Source: Amoebidium appalachense | Lineage: Eukaryota > Ichthyosporea | Length of the DNA: 64,000 nucleotides | Assembly: GCA_963693365.1 (NCBI GenBank) | Contig: CAVNZM010000008.1 | Span: 1,798,001-1,862,000 of the forward strand | Reading direction: 5' to 3' | In this document: piece by piece, positions 53,221 through 64,000 of the stretch | How the letters are laid out: each line of letters begins with the position of its first letter | How positions within the stretch are numbered: position 1 is the stretch's first letter | Made by a program: the position numbers and the translations under genes | Notes under the pieces: generated by a model | Databases searched by the model: none | Told to the model about the DNA's origin: nothing | The model's input: only the letters and a program-made list of their open reading frames with translations

Positions 53221-53884
53221 ATATCTTTTGATATATCTTGCCTAGCCCCTGAATATCACGAGATATATCATATATCGAATTGGCCCCTGAATATCAAAAG
53301 ATGTTCGGGATATTTTTGCAAGGACCTTGTAAGTTGTCACATGCCAACTAGTCGGATGCGGACGTTGCGGAACCGTCTGTACACCGTTGCAGAACAGTTC
53401 AGTTCATGTACAATGTACATGCGCATGAAAGAGCAAGATAAGACCATTTCCAGTCCTTTTTCTTCTATAGTTTTTGAATTTCTCACTTAAACTTACGTAT
53501 ACAGGCATGAGTCGGCATTCTCCCGGCACATGTGTCAAGTGCAACTTCAACAAGTGACTTCGCCGAATTGCGCCATGGCCCATTGTGATTGGCAGATAGA
53601 GTACGAAATAAAGATCTAAAAATGATCAAGAGCGAATCAATAACCACAAACTGTATTTTATTGGTTGAAATAGCGCGCCAGAACTTTTTCTAGCCAAATA
53701 TGGTGCCAAATGGAACGCCAATCGAAAGTCATCTTTGCCGTTGTTCGTTGATGTCGGTGGAGAATCACACACCTTTACCACATGTACAACGACGTCGTGC
53801 ACACGTGCACAAACACATAAAGAACAGCCCCCGCCATTTTCTCCACTCAGTTGCGCACTACCAGCCTAAGGCCAACAACATATC
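53221..53884 (+). promoter_or_regulatory. Upstream region of the cysteine-module gene
   Basis: Unique sequence carries CCAAT boxes in both orientations (GTGATTGGCA near 53592, TATTGGTTG near 53659, CGCCAATCG near 53716). It probably holds the promoter and 5' UTR of the gene at 53885. Confidence 0.45.
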
Positions 53885-54350
53885 ATGGCGCGCAAGCTAG
53901 CGTTGTTTTCGCTGCTGTTTATTGCAGCTGCCGCATTTGGGTACCCGACCCAACGGTACGATGCAACTCCCGTTGCTAGGGACAACATGGCACGTGTTCT
54001 ATCACGTGTTGCGCGGCAGGCACACAACATGATGATGATGCCTGCTGACGCAAATAAGGCGCCTGCGGTTGGCCAACTGGGACACCTCCCGGGCACGAAA
54101 TGCCCCGTGTGTGGGAACATGAATAACGCTACTACCAAGGCCGTGTTTGTCAACGTCAAAAACGGAACACAGAAAATCTTTGCGTGCTCGCAGGAGCACG
54201 GAGAGCTGGTGTTCAAGAACCCCCTCACTTACATCAACGCCAGTGCCACCCCTACACCCGTCGGTATGTGGAAATGTACACATGGTGTATGTTTGGTGTG
54301 TAGAGGTTGAATTTCAAATTTCAGTGTTATGCCTGTATTTCAAGGTCATG

Positions 54351-54392
<42 letters not shown>

Positions 54393-55012
54393 TGTGTTTG
54401 TGTATTTGTGTGAGTTTAGTCTGACAGTGTTTGGTTCTTGGCAAGCTTAAATAATTGTCCCCTGCCAGGGCCCCTTCAAGCCTTAATATCTGAGAACCGT
54501 TGCCGTATTTTACACTTATAGGTTTTCTGTGCCCAGGCCGAACATATTTTCTCACCACATTCATATCAATACAACAACTCAAACACTCTCACCACACAGG
54601 GAGCAATAAGACAAACACCAACTTCACATATGTCGTTCCGAACACTGGGAGTGCCACAATCGAATGCCCGTTCTGCAAAATGGATTCTGTAAAAGAACAC
54701 GCCATTCACTTCAAACACGGCCAAGCCCTCTACGCGTGCGTAATGCCCCCACACAACAACGCCCTTCAAAACGAAACCGCTCTAACCGCCAAGTTTTCTG
54801 GAATTGTTCCTGTTACCGCGACGAAATGCCCTGTGTGCGCTTTCCCGGTGGACAAGAACAACAGTTACTATGTGTCGGTTAAAAATAGCACACAGAAAAT
54901 CTACGTGTGCTCGGAGGAGCACGGTAAGATGGTGATGGCTGCACCAATCAGCAAGTACCTCATGTCTGCCGTCACCCCGGCAAGTGCAAACGGTACCATG
55001 GCTGGTATGTTC

Positions 55013-55054
<42 letters not shown>

Positions 55055-56071
55055 CAACAACAACAACAAAACAACCACCACCCTCACCAAAAAATAAAAG
55101 GAAAAAAAGCAAAAAATGACTATGCGTGTTACTTTTTTTTTTTTTTTTTTTTTTTTTTGTGCGCCATCAACTTGTGATACGAGGAGAGGGTAGAACGGGG
55201 GGGGGGGGGGGGGGGGGGTAGGTAGAGAGAGAGAGAGAGAGATAGCAAGAGAGCAAGAAAGGAAGAGACAGGATAGATAAATAGGTTCTGCTACTGAGGA
55301 GAAGGGAAAGTTGGGTTGCAGGCAGAGAAGGAGCCCATTCCCCCCCCCCTCCTCCTCAAGAAAAAAATCAAAAAACAAAACAAAACATATATATATATAA
55401 TCATGATATATATATATATATATATAACAATACACACATCATAAGCTTACAGTGGAAGAGGTGGGTTGGCGTGTTGGTGTGCGTGTGTGTGTGTGGGGGG
55501 GGGGGGGGGGGGGGGGGGGGGGAAGAGGAGGGGGCGAGGACGGAGAACCCAGAAGGGGGGGGGGGGGGGGGGGGAGGGGGTGGGGGGGGAGGAGGAGGAG
55601 AGGAAGAGAGAGAGAGACTGACGGAAAAAAATAGACAACACCGTCTCATCATCAGTGGTTGGGAGTAAAAGCCCTATAAAATACATCCACACCACCTATC
55701 ATCATATAGTTGACTACTAGAAACCTAACCACCCAAATGCAGGTGGCCACGGCAACATGAGCATGTCAGGAAACTTCACCCCGGCAGTGCCGCAAGTGCA
55801 GTGCCCATTCTGCAAAATGGACGGCGTGACGGAGCACTCGATCAAACTCAAGCACGGCCAACCACTGTATGCATGCATGATGCCCAACCACAACGCAATG
55901 CTGCAAAATGAAACCGCTGTGATGGGGAAAATGGATGCGTTGGTGAAAACGGAAAGTGGAAAGGGGCCGGAAACTCAACCTGAGACGGGCGCGAAACCTA
56001 GCGTTGGCGTGCGTGCGGGGCCTGGGGTGTGGGTTGTGGGTGTTGTGGCTGCATTGGTCTTTGCAATGTAA
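53885..56071 (+). CDS. Secreted or GPI-anchored protein with A-B-A-B cysteine modules (3 exons)
   Basis: Exons 53885-54263, 54600-55004 and 55743-56071 close in phase to 370 residues. A signal peptide (MARKLALFSLLFIAAAAFGY) opens it. Module A occurs at about 73-117 and 203-248: C-X2-C, then C-X3-H, with VKNGTQKIFACSQEHG and VKNSTQKIYVCSEEHG. Module B occurs at about 149-190 and 282-325: C-X2-C-X20-C-X4-H, with CPFCKMD, KHGQ-LYAC and LQNET. Module A recalls the YHS/TRASH metal-binding fold (CPVCG ... FxCS ... F-NP-Y), with His in place of the last Cys. Many N-X-S/T sites suggest glycosylation. The C terminus (VWVVGVVAALVFAM) is hydrophobic with no tail, as expected for a GPI signal. Function unknown; binding of a metal by each C3H set is an inference. 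I recognise no named homologue. Confidence 0.9.
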
Positions 56072-56182
56072 TTCCACACATATTTTTTTCTTGTAAGTAA
56101 TACCCACCATATGGTTGTCAATAAGATGTAATCCACACATATTTTGTTCTTGGAATACCCACCATATGATTGTCTATAAGTT
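56066..56182. repeat. Tandem duplication in the 3' UTR
   Basis: A unit of about 56 bp (TAATTCCACACATATTTT ... TACCCACCATATGGTTGTC) is repeated twice with small changes, starting at the stop codon of the preceding gene. Confidence 0.8.
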
Positions 56183-56853
56183 GAAGTTCTTTTTAGACAT
56201 AGTCTTTTGTTGAACGGCATTTGCTTTCCGGGTATATAGTGTGTTCGGTGACCGTGTCATATGTATTGCAGGCGAATTCACTGCTACCTATTGCACGTAT
56301 TTTTTTAGAAAGGGGTCTTTAAGTTATTTGGTCAAATTGTAAGGATTGAACACATTCGAATATGATTTTTCGTTTTCTTGAGGTTTGTAACCTCCGGTTA
56401 TTCCATGTCGAGAAGTTCGTGTGCTTAGACATTGTACATAGTTGCCCTAAAAACTAGATTCATTACGAATAGTTTTTGCCCCCAGACTCAGTTGGAGGCC
56501 AACATGTGACCTAGCGTTTCATTTACAGGGTTTGTATGTATCTCCGTTTCCTGCCAAAAAGTATTGAACAATGTGAGCAAAAGGCACATAAGTACACTCT
56601 CATCCAAATGCTGTCTTCACCCCGCCTCCCCCCCCCCCCTTTCCCAACCACCCTACATGTACGATGCACGCAATAAACATAACACGCACACGCTTGTCGC
56701 TCACGCACCGAATGTGGGTGTTGAGCGCGTTTGTATGTGTGTGCTCATGCGCGAGCACTGTGCGCGCGCTGTACACTCACACTGAGACACACACAACGCT
56801 CTGCCTATACTGTAGTGATTAATAACCCGTTCACTCAACCCTCACCACCACAG

Positions 56854-56995
56854 GCTCCTTTAAACGTGTCACTTACTCGAGCCATTGCCTACACATTGCT
56901 ATTTATTAGTCTGCCCTTTCCTAGTCTCCAAGGATATGTACCCACTGGCTTACGTAAGTGGCCGTGCACTACTACGCCATGTCGCCTGCAGCAAC

Positions 56996-57026
<31 letters not shown>

Positions 57027-58123
57027 CTGCAGGAAAGACAGCACTCAGAGTGACAAGCCCTTCCCCCCAAACCTCGGCCACAAAGCCCACATTCAAACGC
57101 ACACAGTGTGCACCAACATCTTAGGTACTTCTGGGTTCAGTATGACGCGGTGGGCGAATCTTTCTTCTGCCAAATTCAGACGTACAATGGGAAAACCTCA
57201 AAACCAATTGACTATTCAACCTGCTGTAAGTTTCTCCTTTGTATCTTCACACTATGTACATGTCGTACTGCCTGATAACGTGCAGGGAAAAGTCAGCATG
57301 CAGATTCAAATCGACGATGCTCTCGATATGGTTCCGTATGTACATAGTAGTGGCACTATCGAGCTCGAGTGGGTGAGTCTCCCTGACGGATCTGGTGGTG
57401 TTCCCCCCCCACCCGGCAGCTCTCCCCCCTTCCCCCCTCCCCCCTCCCCTCTCTCTCTACAAGCCCCCCTCGGCCTCCCCCCTCCCCCCCCCCCCCCCGT
57501 GCCCTCCCCCCCGTGCCTTCCCTCCCCCCCCCCCCCTCCCCTCACACACACACGACACACGCAAGCACACACGCACATATGGACACACACATCGCATACA
57601 AAAACTCACACACATGTACACACACACACACACATGTACACACACACACACACGCACACAAACACACGCACACATACATGCACACAAACACACACACGCG
57701 CGTGCGCGCATACGCACACACACACGCACACACACACACACCGGCACACATGTGCACCCACACACACACATACACGCACGCACACACACACACACTCCAC
57801 CATGCATACACGTACGTACGCTCACACGCACGCACGCACTGAGAGGGGGGGGGGGGAGGGGGGGGGGAGGCTCTGTGGGAGGGGGCCCGGGGGAGGGGGG
57901 GGGGGGAGGGGGATCGCGGGGGGGGGGGGGGGGGGGGGGGGGGTACCGTATGTAGACTTCTGTCACGTACATGTTTCACGGTTTTGTAGCAGAAGCACAG
58001 ACAAACAAGAACCACGTCACTCTTTCACACGTCCAGGGGCGGATTAACGCGTGCACCATGCACGTACACTCACATGATCTTGCCAGACGCACCAATGAAG
58101 CTTCAGGCAACAGGATCTATTGA
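56854..58123 (+). CDS. Unknown gene, possible secreted protein (partial, 3 exons)
   Basis: Exons 56854-56953 and 57125-57372 join in phase. The first follows CCACCACAG and ends at GTAAGT; the second follows TCTTAG and ends at GTGAGT. The product has a hydrophobic segment ([17 protein letters not shown]) that could be a signal peptide and a strand-rich stretch ([20 protein letters not shown] ... GTIELEW). A third exon, 58037-58123, fits phase 0 and ends ...[18 protein letters not shown] with a stop; an alternative start at 57990 would give a longer frame. No start codon is visible in the first exon, so an upstream exon is missing. I do not recognise the family. A 60-nt segment inside exon 2 (57226-57285) has perfect splice sites. 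Confidence 0.55.
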
Positions 58124-58661
58124 CTCTAGTATTGAGGCATTGAGCCGGATTCGGACATATGATTGGTGTAGACACGGGAAAATAGAATCCCCACAGCTGC
58201 ATTTGGGGTTTCAGCGAAATGGTGATTGATTTCAGATCTTCCGCTGAATGATTGCCTGAATCCGACGCCAAATAACTTTAACACGGCCTGTACTAAATAG
58301 GGCTTGCTGATTGAAAAGTGTTAAACTTTTATACAACATAATTGATCTGCTGAGTCATTTTGGTCGGTTAAAGGTCACCTGCATTCAGGGCTAGAAATTA
58401 CATTTTAGGATTACTGTATTTTGGCACCCCCCCACCCCCCCACCCACCCACCCAACCCCCCCCCCCCACTCCCTCCCTCCCTCCCGCCCTCCCTCCCGCC
58501 CTCCCTCCCTCCCTCGCTCCCTTCTCCCTCCCTCCCCCCTCCCTTTCCCTCCCTCCCTCCCCCCCTCCCCCCCCCCCCCCCCTCTCTCTCTATATATATG
58601 TGTACAAATATGTGTATGTGTGTGTTTACATATTTGATATGATATTTCAATATCACACACA

Positions 58662-58723
<62 letters not shown>

Positions 58724-58930
58724 CCTCCCCCCCCCCCCCTTCCGTTGTTCACTCAGCACCGTCAGCTCTCACATGCACACACGGTCTCTTTCTTTCCCTC
58801 CCTTTCTCCCATCTCTTCCCCCCTTCCCTCCCTCCTCTTCCCCCTCCCCCCCCCCCCCCCCCCCCCCCCCCGCCCCCCGCCCCCCGCTGCCGTCCCCCCC
58901 ACCCGTCCTCTTTCTCCCTCCATCCTTGCT

Positions 58931-58983
<53 letters not shown>

Positions 58984-59036
58984 CCCCCCCCCCCCCCCCC
59001 TTTCTCTTCATGCTCCTCATGACGCACACACATGAA

Positions 59037-59119
<83 letters not shown>

Positions 59120-59500
59120 TCTCTTCCCTCCCCCCCCTCTCTTTCTCTCTCTCCCCCTCACACACTCTCTCTCACCCACTCACTCACTCTGTCTTCTCAA
59201 TCACTCTACCACACCCTCTCCCATGCACACATGGTCTCTCCTAACCTTTTCCCTACTCCCCACCCCGCCCCCCCCCCCCCAAACAATCAAAATTCCAACA
59301 CCTTTTGAACATCGTCCAAACACAATTCGACACCACAACACCCTTCCTGCCCACATCTCTGACTCTGCAATCCCTTGAGCTAACCTTTCCTGCTGTGCCC
59401 TCACGGTGGCCTCTACGTCCGTGTCACCAGGTTTTGGTTTGCCCTAGAATGCAATCCTCCTTGTTAGTGTTCTGTTTTGTATTCACCGTTTAGCAGTATA
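58124..59500. other. Intergenic, pyrimidine repeats
   Basis: About 300 bp of unique sequence precede CCCT/CCTC repeats (58420-58590), (CT)n runs (58670-58720 and 58938-58980), a poly-C run (58846-58871) and a (CA)n array (59040-59117). No gene is seen. Confidence 0.6.
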
Positions 59501-59520
59501 CATAGATACTTTATGATTAT

Positions 59521-59594
59521 GGGCATATAGCTTAATTGGGTATAGCATCTGTTTTGCATACAGAAGATTATAGGTTCAAGTCCTATTATGTCCA
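59521..59594 (+). tRNA. tRNA-Ala (anticodon TGC), organelle-like
   Basis: A full cloverleaf can be drawn. The acceptor stem GGGCATA pairs with TATGTCC and has the G3-U70 wobble that marks alanine tRNAs. The D arm is GCT/AGC; the anticodon stem TCTGT/ACAGA encloses the loop TTTGCAT with anticodon TGC; the T stem ATAGG/CCTAT encloses TTCAAGT; the discriminator is A. No CCA is encoded. The low GC content and AT-rich neighbourhood point to mitochondrial origin, so it may not be expressed in the nucleus. Confidence 0.85.
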
Positions 59595-59804
59595 CTACAA
59601 CTCTTGATATTTTCATTAGTGATGCTTTTGTTACACCATCTACTAACAGTATTGACTAATGTATTTGTTTGAAGAAGAGGCGATCTGGAAGCAAGCTCTC
59701 TTAATTGAAAAGAGTGAATTTAATCATGTAATGTTAGGAAAGAATAAAGATGCCTATAGGATTACTATTAGAACAATTTGTAATAAATGCATTAGTAAGC
59801 ATAT

Positions 59805-59931
59805 CAATGATAGGAGTAGATCTATCAATAACGAAATTATCAACGATGATAATAGCCATAATATTAATAATATAATGGCTATTATCATCGTTAATGATGA
59901 TTTCGTTTTGATAGATCTACTCCTATCATTG
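59805..59931. repeat. 55-bp-arm palindrome
   Basis: The left arm 59805-59859 (CAATGATAGGAGTAGATC ... AATAGCCAT) and right arm 59875-59931 are reverse complements apart from a few changes and a 2-nt gap, around a loop of AT-only sequence. Confidence 0.9.
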
Positions 59932-60254
59932 CCCCCCCTCCCCCCAAAAGAAAAAGCCACACATCCACACACACCACAAAAACCTTAAGCTAATTAAGTT
60001 ACCTCATCTGAGTCCCTTTCTGGTCCCAGGCTCTGTGTCTATTGACACAGAAACCCCCATCTACAAAGAGATTTGAATTATTCCTCTTCGTGGCAGTGGT
60101 TGCCGTACCGGCATGTGTAGTGTGTATGCCCGGTGATGTAGTGCATCAACATTCAACCACCCACGTGTATACACACACACACACAAACACGCACGTGACA
60201 CAGACAACAAACACACACACGCACACGTGCACACACACACGTGCACACACACGT

Positions 60255-60339
<85 letters not shown>

Positions 60340-60565
60340 ACCCACCTATATAAATACCTGCACTTCAACATGTACGTGCACCTGTACAGAATCTAATTAA
60401 CTGGAAAAGCAAAAAAAAAGGACGGCTTAATGCATTTGCTTGGTAACAGTGTACCTCCCTACCACCCCCACGGCACCTCTTGCACACTTGCAACATGTGC
60501 GCACCAGTCGTCACACAGCCCACCGAGCCTGGCAGGCCCTGAGCTCATATGGGCAACCATCACAA

Positions 60566-60612
<47 letters not shown>

Positions 60613-60886
60613 ACAACAACAACAACAAAAAAAAATAGGTGAGGCATACTCTTTCACGGTTATTTGCAATCTGCGTTGAGTTGTCCGTCATGAATGTGTG
60701 AATCGTACCGTAGGCTCTAATTCTTTCTATACCCTCCCCCCTCCTCCTCCTCCCCCCCCCCCTCCCCCCTCTCTCCCCCTCCCAACACACACACACCGTC
60801 AACCGCACCCACCGCGCCCACCAACCCAAACTCTTCCACACTTCCACGCACACAAGATCACGGTACCGTGAGCTCTTGCTTCATAG
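59932..60886. other. Intergenic region downstream of the PHR gene
   Basis: This holds a (CA)n array (60255-60336), a poly-C run of 40 bp (60568-60610) and a diverged SINE-like copy (60636-60745). A short in-frame piece after CCCAG at 60032 (SVSIDTETPIYKEI, then stop) could be an exon, but nothing supports a link. Confidence 0.5.
60636..60745 (+). repeat. Diverged SINE-like 3' end
   Basis: The order TTTGCAATCTGCGTTGAGTTG ... GTGTGAATCGTACCGTAGGCTC parallels the copy at 2252. Poly-C follows (60755-60765). Confidence 0.35.
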
Positions 60887-63571
<2,685 letters not shown>

Positions 63572-63907
63572 CTGCAACCAGCTAGCCCATCAACAGAGCA
63601 ACCCTATTGGTCTGTATTGACATATACCTAATATGACCAGCTGACCATTTATGCTCTACTGCAGTATAACCGTTGGTGGGGGAGGATGGATGGGGGAGGG
63701 TGAAAGAGGGGGTGCCAGAAACATGCACTAGAAGAAAGGGCAGGATGTAAAGAGAATGAAAATGGGTACGACACATGCCTTTGCTTCGGAATACCACAGA
63801 CGGGAAGGGGGGAGGGGGGAGGGGGGAGGGGGGGAGGGGGGGGGGGGGGGCAAGGGATAGCATTGAAACTTTAGGCAGATGCCAGGACAGGCACTTCACC
63901 CCCCCCC

Positions 63908-63938
<31 letters not shown>

Positions 63939-64000
63939 CCCTCCAAAAAAACAAACAAAAAAAACAAACACTCAGACACGCCCGGATACACACAGACACA
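63572..64000. other. Intron or upstream sequence of the PHR gene
   Basis: No further exon of the PHR gene is recognised between 63572 and the window end. A GGGGGA repeat (63807-63850) and a poly-C run (63899-63924) occur. Confidence 0.5.

Larger units (their letters stand above)
59500..59935. other. AT-rich insert, probable mitochondrial DNA in the nucleus
   Basis: This about 430-bp island differs sharply from its surroundings: AT-rich, no G or C runs and no CA repeats. It holds an organelle-like tRNA-Ala, a short open frame (59659-59930, MYLFEEEAIWKQ ...) and a long palindrome. The right edge is abrupt, at the poly-C of 59932. A nuclear copy of mitochondrial DNA is the best explanation. The open frame has no family match that I recognise. 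Confidence 0.65.

Noticed and set aside
58037-58123. Copper monooxygenase (PHM-like) C-terminal segment
   Set aside because: HVHSHDLAR resembles the HTHHLG stretch of that family, but the rest of the gene lacks the other copper-ligand motifs.

Overview
This is eukaryotic nuclear DNA. Genes are split into short exons with GT..AG introns, most of 0.5-3 kb, and the introns are packed with dinucleotide microsatellites ((CA)n, (GT)n, (GA)n, (TA)n) and very long poly-G/poly-C runs. Most long reading frames here are translations of those repeats. I rebuilt the genes by joining exons at splice sites where the reading phase closes and the protein matches a family. The gene set (malectin, F-actin capping protein alpha, a fungal/holozoan-looking complex I ESSS subunit, a PHR-domain protein, chromodomain and PHD/MYND proteins) fits an opisthokont. 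The gene density and intron style suggest a unicellular holozoan such as an ichthyosporean, but that assignment is only an inference.

Layout, left to right: a chromodomain protein (+, 510-7441); malectin (-, 9723-17763); head-to-head with it across 318 bp, a Tudor-like/PHD/MYND protein (+, 18082-24024); an MFS transporter of the MFSD14/HIAT1 kind (-, 25924-30214); a weakly supported small minus-strand gene (32106-33653); the complex I ESSS/NDUFB11 subunit (-, 35184-40300); head-to-head with it, F-actin capping protein alpha (+, 41286-49519); a repeat field and a decayed non-LTR reverse transcriptase (51.9-53.2 kb); a secreted protein with four cysteine modules in A-B-A-B order (+, 53885-56071); a partial unknown gene with a possible signal peptide (+, 56854-58123); an AT-rich island with tRNA-Ala(UGC) and a near-perfect palindrome that looks like inserted mitochondrial DNA (59.5-59.9 kb); and the 3' part of a PHR-domain gene (-, 60887-63571, continuing off the right edge).

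The genes do not form a pathway. Most are unrelated housekeeping or chromatin genes, several sharing divergent promoters. The unusual biology is in the non-coding architecture: a large inverted duplication inside malectin that carries an antisense copy of one of its own exons; a 48-bp tandem array in the capping-protein gene that multiplies a 3' splice site; a SINE-like family that ends in poly-C and lies in the sense orientation in every host intron seen; and (CA)n arrays whose last CA plus G forms the splice acceptor. The secreted A-B-A-B cysteine protein is the best candidate for an undescribed protein family.
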